Positions 14,321 through 23,237 are shown, counted from the stretch's first letter. The stretch is DNA of 42,766 bases from an uncultured Prevotellaceae bacterium (GCA_946406035.1 CAMJJG010000022.1:1-42766), one strand, 5' to 3'. Notes: generated by a model not told the origin, from the letters alone. Numbers and translations: made by a program.

Positions 14321-16249
14321 ATGAAATATCTTTTATCAACAACTCTTGCGCTCTTGCTGGCGTTCTTGCCGGCAAGAGCCGCTATCTACATGGTGGGCAA
14401 TAGCCCCTTTGGTGACTGGAACCCGGCTAACGGTGCCGAGATGACACATCAGGGCAACGGCATCTACACGCTCACGACACACGTCGGCAACACCGTGTGG
14501 TTCGTTTTTGCCGACGGACTGGACAGCGACTGGACCGTGTTCAACGCCAATTACCGGTATGGACCCGCCAATGGGAGCAGCCTGGATGTGGCCGTGGGCA
14601 ACACCTACACGACACAAAAGAGTGACAACAACCATGCCTACAAGTTCACCGGCTATGGCAAGGATTACACCTTCACCTTCAATCTCAACCAGCTCACGTT
14701 CAGCATCAGTGAGTATCAGGAGCCCATTTTGCCCGACCCCACCGACTTTGACATCGGCGACGTGAACTGCGACGGGGAGACCAACATCAGCGACTTGACG
14801 GCACTCATCGACATCCTGCTGGGCCACACTGTCAACTATGACATCATGCGGCTGGCCGACGTCAATCGTGACTACGAGGTCAACATCAGTGATGTCACTA
14901 CCCTGGTCGACTGTTTGCTGGGCGGCGAGATGCCCCAGCCTGTCAAGCAGGGTTATGACTATGTGTGGGATGATGACGCCTTGCCCGAGATTCACCTCGA
15001 GGTCAGCCTGAGCGAGTGGAACAGACTGCTCCAGCTCTATGACGCCAATGCCTACACGACCCAGTATGTCATGGGAAGCATCAGCTTCATCAAGGGCGGC
15101 GAGACAACCGTCATCGACAGTGTGGGCCTCCGCCTCAAGGGCAACACCTCGCGCCGCCGCCCCGAGGGGTGGAACGGGCAGATGCACCAGCGCGACAACA
15201 CCGACTGGCATCATGCCCACTTCGGCGTGAACCTGCGCAAGTATGTCGATGATGACGCACACACGATACAGGGTGTGCGCAAACTGCACCTCAAGTGGTT
15301 CAAGGATGACCCCGCCTATGTGCGCGAGCCGTTCTGCTACGAGCTGTTCCGACGCGCCGGTGTGTGGACCGCGATTCGCGACAACTACTGCCGCCTGTGG
15401 ATCCACGTCGAGGGCGACAGCCGGGAAGCCTACTACGGCGTGTATGGCTTGCTCGAACCCATCGACAAGCGCTTTCTCACCGACCGCAAGAGCCGCTTGG
15501 GCGCCAGCAATGGCTACCTGTGGAAGTGCCGCAATGCAGCCGCTGGCCTCAACAACCCGAATGGCGACATCTGGTATGACGACGACACCGATGACCGCCA
15601 TGCCTACACGCTCGAGACCCAGACGGCCGAGTTTGACTCTGCACGCGTGCAGCTTCTTGACTTCATGAACAAGCTCAACACGCTCAACGACAACGATTTC
15701 TACACCTGGATCCAGCGGGTTACCGATGTTGACCTGTTGTTAAAGACCTATGCCGTCAACGTCGCCGTGGGCATGTGGGACGACTACTGGAACAACGCCA
15801 ACAACTTCTACATCTACTTCAACAGCAAGCACTTGCACGACTACAAGTTCTTCTTTATCCCCTATGACTACGACAACACGCTGGGCACAACTTTGCGTTG
15901 CGGGGGGCAGGATGATGCTGGCAGGCAGAACCCCCTCCAGTGGGGCAATGACAACAACCCCTTGATCGCCCGCATCCTCAAGTATGACGATTTCAAGGCC
16001 ATCTACATCAAGCACCTCAAGTTCCTGGTCACCACCGGTAACGCCATGATGGACAGGCAGACGGCCCAAGCACGCATCAGGAAGTGGCAACACAAGGTCG
16101 AGGCCTATATCGACAACGACACCGGCGAGGATACCGTCATCGAGGACAAACCGGCCTCATGGAGCAACCACGGCGAGTACAACCTGCTGAAAACAGACAG
16201 CGACAACTTCTTCACCGTCAAGGCTGCATCGATCAACGCCCTGCCCTAG
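14321..16249 (+). CDS. Secreted CotH-family protein with N-terminal beta module and two dockerin-like repeats (copy 2)
   Basis: A 642-aa exported protein. The signal peptide ends at about 20 (PARA). Residues 21-125 form an additional beta-rich module (IYMVGNSPFGDWNP...GIYTL) of the carbohydrate-binding, SusE/CBM-like type. Dockerin repeats lie at about 146-168 and 180-202; the second has NRDYEVNIS, where Tyr replaces the usual calcium-loop Gly. The CotH domain (about 220-642) is largely alignable with copy 1, including LRLKGNTS and DYDNTLG. Tandem duplication followed by gain or loss of the N-terminal module explains the pair. It ends 40 nt before a strong terminator. Confidence 0.82.
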   Translation: MKYLLSTTLALLLAFLPARAAIYMVGNSPFGDWNPANGAEMTHQGNGIYTLTTHVGNTVWFVFADGLDSDWTVFNANYRYGPANGSSLDVAVGNTYTTQKSDNNHAYKFTGYGKDYTFTFNLNQLTFSISEYQEPILPDPTDFDIGDVNCDGETNISDLTALIDILLGHTVNYDIMRLADVNRDYEVNISDVTTLVDCLLGGEMPQPVKQGYDYVWDDDALPEIHLEVSLSEWNRLLQLYDANAYTTQYVMGSISFIKGGETTVIDSVGLRLKGNTSRRRPEGWNGQMHQRDNTDWHHAHFGVNLRKYVDDDAHTIQGVRKLHLKWFKDDPAYVREPFCYELFRRAGVWTAIRDNYCRLWIHVEGDSREAYYGVYGLLEPIDKRFLTDRKSRLGASNGYLWKCRNAAAGLNNPNGDIWYDDDTDDRHAYTLETQTAEFDSARVQLLDFMNKLNTLNDNDFYTWIQRVTDVDLLLKTYAVNVAVGMWDDYWNNANNFYIYFNSKHLHDYKFFFIPYDYDNTLGTTLRCGGQDDAGRQNPLQWGNDNNPLIARILKYDDFKAIYIKHLKFLVTTGNAMMDRQTAQARIRKWQHKVEAYIDNDTGEDTVIEDKPASWSNHGEYNLLKTDSDNFFTVKAASINALP

Positions 16250-16286
16250 CCCATCCCCATTTTTTATCAAACAACCGTAACAACAT

Positions 16287-16336
16287 TAAACAACCTGAAC
16301 AACTTTTATAATCGATTGTTGTTCAGGTTGTTTTTT
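16287..16336 (+). terminator. Terminator after the CotH pair
   Basis: A 13-bp perfect core (16291-16303 / 16318-16330, CAACCTGAACAAC / GTTGTTCAGGTTG), extendable to 16 bp, followed by six T. It separates the convergent cotH and dnaX transcripts. Confidence 0.85.
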
Positions 16337-16363
16337 AGTTATTCTGTTGTTTCAAGGGAGGCT

Positions 16364-18124
16364 TCAGGCGAGGCCCAGGTCAAAGTCCTTCAGGAACTGG
16401 GTGAAGTTGGGATTGTGGCGTTTAATCTCCTCGACGACCTCGCGCGGCGACAAGATCTTGGGGGTGTCAATGGGGACCTCGCTCACCTTGATGTCGAGCG
16501 TGAGGCGATCATTCTTGACGGCGTCACACAGGAAGTGCACCAGCGCCTCCTTGTGCTCCTCGACGTTCTTCTGCTCGGTGGGGCTGCCCACGACCATCAC
16601 ATAGTGCTCATCGCTGTCGCCTCGCGCGGGCAGGGCATAGGACATGGTCGTGCACAGTGCTCTCTCTTGCGGGTGCTGGTCAATATAGCTGTGCCATGCA
16701 GCTTGCAGTTGCTCGGCACTGAACGGTTGGGTACGCTGGGGCGTGCTGGCAGCCGCTGAAGCCTGCTGTGTTGCAGCGGGCGCATTCGGCACATTCACCA
16801 TGATGCGGGGCGCATTGCCCATGACGCGGCCAACAGGGCGCGCAGCCGGGGCGGCGGGTTGGGGATGCGAGGGCGCGGGCTGGGCGGGATGCGGGGGTTG
16901 TTCGGCTCTGGGCGATGGGGCTGGTTGCTGCGGCGTTGCCGGGGCCGCTGGGCGCTGCGGGGACTGTGGGGGCGCCGGCTGCGGCGCTATCTTCTGGATT
17001 GGGGGCTGCACCGACTGCTGCGGCTGCGGTGTCACCAGCTGGCACAGCTTGATCAATGTCAACTCCACCAGCAGTTGCTTGCTGCTGGCATTGCGGTAGT
17101 TCAAGTCACAGCTGTTGCACAGGTCCAGGGCGCGGTAATAGAACGCAGGAGCCAGCTTGGTGCTCTGCACGCCATAGCGTTGGGCCACCTCATCGTTCAT
17201 CTCGAGCAGCTGGCGCGTCTGGGGCGTGCTGGCCACCATCAGGTCGCGCAGGTGCTGTGCCAGGCCGTTGATAAAGAACTGCGAGTCAAAGCCCTTGTCG
17301 CGAATGTCCTTATAGATGAGCAATGACTGGTTGACATCGCCGGCCAGGAATGCATCAACAAGCCTGAAGTAGTAGTCATAGTCGAGCACGTTGAGGTTAT
17401 CGAGCGCGCTCTGATAGGTAATGTGCCCCTCGGTCGAAGCGGCCACCTGGTCAAAGATGGACAGCGCGTCGCGCATGGCGCCGTCGGCCTTCTGGGCGAT
17501 GACGTTGAGCGCGGCAGGCTCGGCCTCGATATTTTCCTGCTCGCAGACGTATTGCAGCTGCTGCACGATGTCGGGCACGGTAATGCGGGCAAAGTCATAG
17601 ATCTGGCATCGCGACAGGATCGTGGGAATGACCTTCTGCTTCTCGGTGGTGGCAAGGATAAAAATGGCATACTCGGGCGGTTCCTCAAGGGTCTTGAGGA
17701 AGGCATTGAAGGCGGCCTGCGAGAGCATGTGCACCTCGTCGATGATAAAGACGCGGTAACGGCCCGTTTGCGGCGGTATGCGCACCTGCTCGGTCAAGTC
17801 ACGGATGTTGTCCACGCTGTTGTTTGACGCGGCATCCAGCTCGTTGATGTTATAGGAACGCTGCTCGTTGAATGCCTTGCATGACGGGCACTCGTTACAG
17901 GCCTCGCCCTCGGGCGTGGGATGCTCACAGTTGATGGTTTTGGCAAAGATGCGGGCACAGGTCGTCTTGCCCACGCCTCGCGGACCGCAAAAGAGGTAGG
18001 CATGAGCCAGCCTGCCGCTGGCGATGGCTGTCTTCAGGGTGTGGGTCAATGACTGCTGCCCCACCACGCTGCGAAACGTCGAGGGGCGATACTTTCTCGC
18101 CGATACGATATACTTGTCACTCAT
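16364..18124 (-). CDS. dnaX: DNA polymerase III subunit gamma/tau
   Basis: A 586-aa clamp-loader ATPase. The start at 18124 (MSDKYIVSARKYRP) is preferred because the upstream extension of the frame overlaps the promoter at 18158-18165. Walker A is GPRGVGKTT (47-55). Zinc-module cysteines are 66, 76, 79 and 82. Walker B is FIIDEVH, and the sensor region is ILATTEKQKVIPTILSRCQ. After domain III comes a Pro/Ala/Gln-rich linker (about 380-460), then a short C-terminal domain. I see no obvious A-rich frameshift site, so a separate gamma form is not predicted. Housekeeping; it loads the sliding clamp at the replisome. Confidence 0.95.
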   Translation of the reverse strand: MSDKYIVSARKYRPSTFRSVVGQQSLTHTLKTAIASGRLAHAYLFCGPRGVGKTTCARIFAKTINCEHPTPEGEACNECPSCKAFNEQRSYNINELDAASNNSVDNIRDLTEQVRIPPQTGRYRVFIIDEVHMLSQAAFNAFLKTLEEPPEYAIFILATTEKQKVIPTILSRCQIYDFARITVPDIVQQLQYVCEQENIEAEPAALNVIAQKADGAMRDALSIFDQVAASTEGHITYQSALDNLNVLDYDYYFRLVDAFLAGDVNQSLLIYKDIRDKGFDSQFFINGLAQHLRDLMVASTPQTRQLLEMNDEVAQRYGVQSTKLAPAFYYRALDLCNSCDLNYRNASSKQLLVELTLIKLCQLVTPQPQQSVQPPIQKIAPQPAPPQSPQRPAAPATPQQPAPSPRAEQPPHPAQPAPSHPQPAAPAARPVGRVMGNAPRIMVNVPNAPAATQQASAAASTPQRTQPFSAEQLQAAWHSYIDQHPQERALCTTMSYALPARGDSDEHYVMVVGSPTEQKNVEEHKEALVHFLCDAVKNDRLTLDIKVSEVPIDTPKILSPREVVEEIKRHNPNFTQFLKDFDLGLA

Positions 18125-18157
18125 TGGATTACAAAAATGGTCGGTTGGTCTAATCTG

Positions 18158-18165
18158 CAAAGATA
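18158..18165 (-). promoter_or_regulatory. -7 element of dnaX
   Basis: CAAAGATA reads TATCTTTG on the minus strand, 33 nt before the chosen start codon at 18124. Confidence 0.65.
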
Positions 18166-18232
18166 ATCATTTTCCCGCAATAGATTTCTATACCTGCACT
18201 TTTTTTAGGATTCTTGTTTTTTAAATTGTGGC

Positions 18233-18279
18233 AAAAAGCCCGCAGGGCTGACCGTGGCCATGCCTTGCGGGCTTTTTTT
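18233..18279 (-). terminator. Bidirectional terminator after the hydrolase gene
   Basis: AAAAAGCCCGCAGG (18233-18246) pairs with CCTTGCGGGCTTTTTT (18263-18278). The A-run on one side and the T-run on the other allow termination in either direction. It separates the hydrolase from the dnaX promoter. Confidence 0.85.
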
Positions 18280-18294
18280 CAGCTTTTTTATTGA

Positions 18295-19383
18295 TCAACG
18301 CAGGTTTACCCTAAAGAACTCTTCCAGCTTGTCGTAGGGGATCCTGCCATTCTTGTCGTCATACAAGTCGGTGTGAACCGCATTAGCGATAATGAGCAAT
18401 TCCTTGTTGCCAACGGTCATGCTCTTGCCATCAGGCTTCACCCCAGTCATCTTCTCAAAAGTCATCTCGCTGAAGTAGCGGCTATGGGCTTTCTCGCCGT
18501 GGATGAGCAGAACCGGTGTCTCAATCTCGTGGGCATAAGCGAGAATGGGCTGATTGAGGAACGACTGGCAACCAGTAACGTTCCAGCCATCGGTACTATT
18601 GCCACTGCGCTCGTGGTAGCCACGCTTGGTCTTGTAGTAATCGTAATAGTCTTTCACAAAGAATGGGGCATCCTCGGGCAGGGGATCGACAACACCGCCA
18701 GCACGCTTGTAGCTGCCGGAACCGAAGTCCCGGGTGCGCTGCTCGGCCAGTGCCCTGCGCTTCTCCATGCGCTGCTCGGGTGAGTCCTCGCTGTCAAAAT
18801 AGCCACAAGCATTCACATGGCTCATGTCATACATCGTTGAGGCCACCGTAGCGCGGATGCGCGGATCCAGTGCAGCGGCATTCACAGCCATGCCACCCCA
18901 TCCACAGATGCCGATGATGCCAATGCGTTGCGGGTCAACATTGTCCTGTACCGACAAGTAGTCGACCGCGGCCAGGAAGTCCTCGGTGTTGATGTCGGGC
19001 GAGGCCATGCGGCGGGGTTCTCCCCCGCTCTCGCCGGTAAACGAGGGATCAAAGGCCAAGGTGATGAACCCCCGCTCGGCCATATGCTGGGCATAAAGGC
19101 CGCTACACTGCTCCTTGACAGCGCCAAAGGGGCCACACACGGCAATAGCCGGAAGCCTGCCCTGCGTGCCCTTGGGCAGATACATGTCGGCGGCGAGCTC
19201 AATGCCATAACGGTTCTTAAATGTTACCTTCTTGTGATCCACTTTATCACTTTGGGGGAACGTCTTGTCCCATTGTTGAGTTAATTGCAGTGTCATAGTC
19301 TTGTTTGCGTTAGTTAGGTTGTTATAATTACAGGACACGAGCATGAAGCTCGTGAGTACTGCCATGAATAAAACGTGTTTCAT
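18295..19383 (-). CDS. Alpha/beta hydrolase, predicted lipoprotein
   Basis: A 362-aa protein with a lipoprotein signal (MKHVLFMAVLTSFMLVSC, Cys18). The alpha/beta hydrolase core resembles dienelactone-hydrolase and YcjY-type proteins: the nucleophile elbow GICGWGG lies at about 158-164 with Cys where esterases carry Ser, an oxyanion region AVCGPFGAVKEQ precedes it, and the final His is in ANAVHTDLY. The nucleophilic Cys is typical of dienelactone hydrolases. The substrate is unknown. It lies 47 nt downstream of the exported flavodoxin gene, likely one operon, with a divergent AraC regulator. Similar AraC/flavodoxin/hydrolase groupings are common in gut bacteria. Confidence 0.85.
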   Translation of the reverse strand: MKHVLFMAVLTSFMLVSCNYNNLTNANKTMTLQLTQQWDKTFPQSDKVDHKKVTFKNRYGIELAADMYLPKGTQGRLPAIAVCGPFGAVKEQCSGLYAQHMAERGFITLAFDPSFTGESGGEPRRMASPDINTEDFLAAVDYLSVQDNVDPQRIGIIGICGWGGMAVNAAALDPRIRATVASTMYDMSHVNACGYFDSEDSPEQRMEKRRALAEQRTRDFGSGSYKRAGGVVDPLPEDAPFFVKDYYDYYKTKRGYHERSGNSTDGWNVTGCQSFLNQPILAYAHEIETPVLLIHGEKAHSRYFSEMTFEKMTGVKPDGKSMTVGNKELLIIANAVHTDLYDDKNGRIPYDKLEEFFRVNLR

Positions 19384-19430
19384 ATCCTTCTAATTGTTTT
19401 GGGCATTGAGAAAAAAAAACATCAAGCCAG

Positions 19431-20576
19431 TTATCCTAGAATCAGATCGATGATACTCGAGACATCGGCAATATTCATTTCGCCATCACCATTCACATCG
19501 GCCTGGGATGGAACGGCCTGATCACTCAGCAGCAAGTCTATCAAGCTGGTCACATCAGCGATGTTTATTTCCCCATCGCCGTTAATATCGCCATTTACCG
19601 GTGCTGTGGTAGCAGTGAGCGACAATTCGACCGTGATACCGCTTTCACCGGCCTTGAGAAACGACATCAACTCGGCTTGTGACAAGCCGTCGATATGGCC
19701 CAGGCGAGTATAGCTCCACGTGTTCGACCCGTAGAAGAGGCAAATGTTACTGCCATTGTACAGGACAATGTCGCCGGGCTGAGCATCAACCTGCTCGTTG
19801 CTCGTGGGCAGTGAGAAACCTAACGGCCCCCATATCTCAAATCCTCCGCTGGAATTGAGCGTCACCGTGACAGGGCCCTCTTGCAGTCTGGCCACCAGTT
19901 GGCGCGTGGCTGCGTTATCGACTAGCGTGGCCGATTGCGTCACGCCTCCGATGGTAATGTACAGCCTATCCGACGCTTGCTGAGCGGGTGCGAAATCGAG
20001 CCCAGCGATCCAGTTCTGAATGAGTGAGGCTCGGTTGGCATGATTACTGGCCCTGATCCACAACGCATCGCCCATCCACACGGCACCAGGTACCAGCCGC
20101 TCGGCATTGGCTACCACTCCAGCGATGCTGCTCGAGTGGCTGGAGACAATCAGTCCCACATGTTTCCCAGCCATCTGCGGGCCGTAATTGAAGAGGTACG
20201 TCTGCATGATAGCAGCCATCTGGCTCCACCATAGCGGAGTGACAATGATGATGTTATCATAGGCACCAAGGTCGGTGATCGGCACCGGGTCGATGGCCGG
20301 ATAACTATCCGGGGAATCGGGGGCCGCATTGATGGCATTCAGCAGCTGGGTACCCAGAGCATAGTTGTTGGCATCGTACTGCAGTCCCTTCTCGGCTGGC
20401 ACGATTTCCATCACGTCGACAGCAATCTGGTCGCTCAGCGATTCCACAATCTCGCGGCTGTTTCCCGTGTAACTGTAGTAAACCGCCAGCGTCTTGCCGG
20501 CCTCGTCCACGCTAGCCGCACCAAGTGATATGCAACTAAGCGTCATCATCGTCATAATAAAAAAAATCCGTCTCAT
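19431..20576 (-). CDS. Exported flavodoxin + cyclophilin-like + dockerin fusion
   Basis: A 381-aa protein with an unusual architecture. A signal peptide covers residues 1-20. A flavodoxin domain covers about 28-190, with the FMN-phosphate loop YSYTGNSREI (34-43) and IIIVTPLWWSQMA as a typical flavin-contact strand. A cyclophilin-like beta domain covers about 205-315 (RLYITIGGVTQSATLVDN...FEIWGPLGFSLP). Two dockerin-like repeats form the C-terminus (about 331-353 and 360-381). Flavodoxin and cyclophilin-like domains are known together in bacterial proteins; the export signal and dockerin repeats make this a surface or periplasmic version. FMN loading after Sec export would need periplasmic FMN. 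First gene of the operon with the hydrolase; promoter at 20609-20616. Confidence 0.85.
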   Translation of the reverse strand: MRRIFFIMTMMTLSCISLGAASVDEAGKTLAVYYSYTGNSREIVESLSDQIAVDVMEIVPAEKGLQYDANNYALGTQLLNAINAAPDSPDSYPAIDPVPITDLGAYDNIIIVTPLWWSQMAAIMQTYLFNYGPQMAGKHVGLIVSSHSSSIAGVVANAERLVPGAVWMGDALWIRASNHANRASLIQNWIAGLDFAPAQQASDRLYITIGGVTQSATLVDNAATRQLVARLQEGPVTVTLNSSGGFEIWGPLGFSLPTSNEQVDAQPGDIVLYNGSNICLFYGSNTWSYTRLGHIDGLSQAELMSFLKAGESGITVELSLTATTAPVNGDINGDGEINIADVTSLIDLLLSDQAVPSQADVNGDGEMNIADVSSIIDLILG

Positions 20577-20608
20577 CTCGCATTAATTCTTATTTGTTAA
20601 TATCCATG

Positions 20609-20616
20609 CAAAATTA
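20609..20616 (-). promoter_or_regulatory. -7 element of the flavodoxin/hydrolase operon
   Basis: CAAAATTA reads TAATTTTG on the minus strand, 33 nt before the flavodoxin start. The intergenic region to the AraC gene is about 140 bp and probably carries the AraC operator. Confidence 0.65.
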
Positions 20617-20703
20617 CTCTCATTTCAGCCACAGCGACTTAAACAAATTATTGAAATAATTACCAATATTGCTGATTCTCGTTCAATTCTCGCATTTTAT
20701 CTC

Positions 20704-20711
20704 TACCTTTG
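20704..20711 (+). promoter_or_regulatory. -7 element of the AraC gene, almost leaderless
   Basis: TACCTTTG ends only 4 nt before the ATG at 20716. With a start 5-8 nt after the element, the mRNA would begin at or next to the start codon. Confidence 0.55.
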
Positions 20712-20715
20712 CGCT

Positions 20716-21621
20716 ATGAAACAATCACAGATATATCACATCGACAGCATCGACAAGTACAACAAGTGGTACGGCAAGGAGACGCTCCATCCATTGGTTT
20801 CAGTCATCGATCACACGACTCCTCCCGAATGGATGAACGGAGCCACACTGCACTATAGCGTCTACGGCCTCTTCCTAAAGCATGGCGAGGGCTGCACAGC
20901 ACGCTATGGCAGAGAGCAGTATGACTACCAGGAGGGAACCATAGTGACCTTTGCTCCAGGGCAAACGGTGACCGTCGAGTGGAGAGACAACTTGCCCATG
21001 CCCCCTTCGCGCGGCCTGCTGTTTCATCCCGACCTGATTCACGGCACGGCTCTGGGCCGAAAGATTCATGATTACACTTTCCTGGACTACGGACAGCGCG
21101 AAGCCTTGCACCTGAGCGAGCGCGAGAGAGCCATCATCACTATGATGCTCGAGCAGATAGCATCCGAGCTGGAGCACCCTGTTGACCACCACTCCCAGAC
21201 CCTCCTTACCGACGGCATCTCACTGCTGCTGGATTACTGCATGCGCTACTACGACCGCCAATTCATTACGCGCCACAAGCAATGCTCTGAGGTGTTCTCG
21301 CGATTTGAGCGCCAACTGAGGGATTATTTTGCAAACGGGCATACAGAGCATAGCGGCTTTCCCTCGGTAGCCTATTTTGCCGATCAGGCACACTTGTCGG
21401 CAAGCTACTTTGGCGACCTGATCAAGAAAGAGACAGGCATTACCGCTCAGCGACACATCCAGAATGCCATCATCGACCGTTCCAAGCACATGCTGCGCCA
21501 GAGCGACCAAGGCATCAGCGAGATTGCCTATCAGCTGGGGTTCCAGTACGTTCAGCACTTCACCCGCATGTTTAAGGCCCAAACGGGACTGACGCCAAGA
21601 GAGTATCGCAAACAAGCATAG
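20716..21621 (+). CDS. AraC-family transcriptional regulator
   Basis: A 301-aa protein. The N-terminal cupin-like sensing region (about 20-160) is followed by the two-helix-turn-helix AraC domain (about 205-300), with the second motif GISEIAYQLGFQYVQHFTRMFKAQTGLTPREYRK. Divergent from the exported flavodoxin/hydrolase operon, it is the obvious candidate to control it, as in many AraC/oxidoreductase pairs. The predicted promoter overlaps its start, so the transcript is probably leaderless. Ligand unknown. Confidence 0.9.
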   Translation: MKQSQIYHIDSIDKYNKWYGKETLHPLVSVIDHTTPPEWMNGATLHYSVYGLFLKHGEGCTARYGREQYDYQEGTIVTFAPGQTVTVEWRDNLPMPPSRGLLFHPDLIHGTALGRKIHDYTFLDYGQREALHLSERERAIITMMLEQIASELEHPVDHHSQTLLTDGISLLLDYCMRYYDRQFITRHKQCSEVFSRFERQLRDYFANGHTEHSGFPSVAYFADQAHLSASYFGDLIKKETGITAQRHIQNAIIDRSKHMLRQSDQGISEIAYQLGFQYVQHFTRMFKAQTGLTPREYRKQA

Positions 21622-21680
21622 CCGCCCCTCCCATGGCACGAGGCTGCAAGTGGACGCCAGATGAAATAGTGCAGCTCGAG

Positions 21681-21745
21681 GCTATTGCGGTAATAGCCAG
21701 CATGAATCGACATGACACTGTGCTTCGGCACTGGCTCATGTCGAT
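21681..21745 (+). terminator. Two consecutive hairpins after the AraC gene
   Basis: GCTATT/AATAGC (21681-21697), then a 10-bp stem 21706-21715 / 21736-21745 with an inner GTGC-TTCG-GCAC hairpin. There is no long T-run. Probably the araC 3' end. Confidence 0.5.
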
Positions 21746-21820
21746 AGCTAAAAAATGCCGTCAAATTGTGGCGCGAGAAAAAATCTTCGGGTCATTATTG
21801 CACATTATCGAGATTTGCAG

Positions 21821-21828
21821 TATTTTTG
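21821..21828 (+). promoter_or_regulatory. -7 element of the threonine dehydrogenase gene
   Basis: TATTTTTG lies 49 nt before the ATG at 21878, with a TATTG at about the -33 position. It lies inside a spurious open frame (21633-21881), arguing against that frame. Confidence 0.6.
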
Positions 21829-21877
21829 TGCCACATTTTACAAAACATAAACCTGACTTAATTTTTAGAGTACTGAA

Positions 21878-22837
21878 ATGAAAAATATCTTGATCATCGG
21901 TTCAACGGGACAAATCGGCTCGGAGCTGACAATGAAGTTGAGAGGCATCTACACGGGTAACGTTGTGGCCGGCTACATTCCTGGAGCCGAGCCCAAGGGC
22001 GAGTTGCTCGAGAGCGGCCCATCAGAAATCGTTGATATCACTAACGCTCAGCAGATTGGCGCCGTCGTTGACAAGTACAATATTGATACCATCTATAACC
22101 TGGCAGCCCTGTTGAGCGCCGTTGCCGAGAACAAGCCCCAACTGGCCTGGCACATCGGCATCGACGGATTGATGAACGTGCTCGAGGTTTCCCGCGAGAA
22201 ACATTGCGCCGTGTTCACCCCCAGCAGCATTGGCTCATTTGGCCCCAACGCGCCCAAGGACGGCACGCCCCAGGACACCATCCAGCAACCCCGCACGATG
22301 TACGGCGTAACCAAGGTCACCGGTGAGCTCCTGAGCAACTATTACGCCCTCAAGTTCGGCGTGGACACCCGTTCGGTGCGCTTCCCGGGCCTGATCAGCT
22401 ACGTCACTCCTCCGGGCGGCGGCACCACCGACTATGCCGTGGACATCTACTACAGCGCCGTTCAGGGCAAGAAGTTCATCTGCCCCATCGCCGCTGGCAC
22501 GCTCATGGACATGATGTACATGCCCGACGCCCTGCGCGCCGCCATCGAGATCATGGAGGCCGACCCGTCGCGCTTGGTACACCGCAACTCGTTCAACATC
22601 GCCTCGATGAGCTTCGACCCCGAGGTCATCTATCACAAGATCAAGGAGTACATCCCCGAGTTTGAGATGGAATATGATGTTGATCCCTTGCGTCAAGGCA
22701 TCGCCGACAGCTGGCCCAACAAGCTGGACGACACCTGTGCACGCGTCGAGTGGGACTGGAAGCCCGAGTATGACCTCGATGCCATGACCCAGGACATGAT
22801 TGAGAAGCTGCGCATCAAGTTCGGCCTCAACAAGTAA
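21878..22837 (+). CDS. L-threonine 3-dehydrogenase, short-chain (SDR/epimerase) type
   Basis: A 319-aa NAD-dependent enzyme oxidising L-threonine to 2-amino-3-ketobutyrate. Rossmann motif GSTGQIG (8-14). The active-site Tyr-x-x-x-Lys is MYGVTK near 144-149, with Ser in TPSSIGSFGP. The segment VTPPGGGTTDYAVDIYYSAV is a hallmark of the SDR-type threonine dehydrogenases found in Bacteroidetes, which differ from the zinc-dependent Tdh of E. coli. The product is used by Kbl, encoded at 34390 in this window, completing threonine-to-glycine conversion. One nucleotide separates its stop from the ATG of the next lipoprotein gene, so they are probably co-transcribed. Confidence 0.9.
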   Translation: MKNILIIGSTGQIGSELTMKLRGIYTGNVVAGYIPGAEPKGELLESGPSEIVDITNAQQIGAVVDKYNIDTIYNLAALLSAVAENKPQLAWHIGIDGLMNVLEVSREKHCAVFTPSSIGSFGPNAPKDGTPQDTIQQPRTMYGVTKVTGELLSNYYALKFGVDTRSVRFPGLISYVTPPGGGTTDYAVDIYYSAVQGKKFICPIAAGTLMDMMYMPDALRAAIEIMEADPSRLVHRNSFNIASMSFDPEVIYHKIKEYIPEFEMEYDVDPLRQGIADSWPNKLDDTCARVEWDWKPEYDLDAMTQDMIEKLRIKFGLNK

Positions 22838-22838
22838 C

Positions 22839-23213
22839 ATGCCCCGGCCAACGATTAAGAAGTTATTACCCTGCTTGCTGGCTTGTATCGCACTACTGGG
22901 CTTGAGTGGGTGCGGTGGCACGGGCTACAAGATCGCCAAGGACTATCAGAGCCGTGACACCTTCGGTTACCTGGTATTCATCAGCGAGTCGGGAAAGCAA
23001 TATGACGACCTGTGGGTCAACATTTCGGGGCTGGACAAGACCTTTCTTGCATCTACAGCCCAGATTGTTGGCGGCCAAGTCAAGGGCACTAAATACGGAG
23101 CCCAGCAGGGAACCCGCCAAGTGATGATCAGGCAAAAAAACGAACGGCTCCTCTATCAAGACATCGTCGAGATAAGGGCCGGCGAGGACACGGTCATCAA
23201 GTTCAAGGACTGA
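22839..23213 (+). CDS. Small predicted lipoprotein
   Basis: A 124-aa protein from the ATG at 22839; an in-frame start 39 nt upstream lies inside the dehydrogenase gene and would give no signal. The chosen start gives a lipoprotein signal (KKLLPCLLACIALLGLSGC). The mature part is short and beta-rich (FGYLVFISESGKQYDDLWVNIS...GEDTVIKFKD). No family recognised. The start follows the stop of threonine dehydrogenase by a single nucleotide, indicating translational coupling, although no functional link to threonine catabolism is evident. Confidence 0.75.
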   Translation: MPRPTIKKLLPCLLACIALLGLSGCGGTGYKIAKDYQSRDTFGYLVFISESGKQYDDLWVNISGLDKTFLASTAQIVGGQVKGTKYGAQQGTRQVMIRQKNERLLYQDIVEIRAGEDTVIKFKD

Positions 23214-23237
23214 ACCGCATTACAGTATTAACTGTCA

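Noticed and set aside
21633-21881. 82-codon frame between araC and threonine dehydrogenase
   Set aside because: It spans two terminator-like hairpins and the promoter of the next gene.
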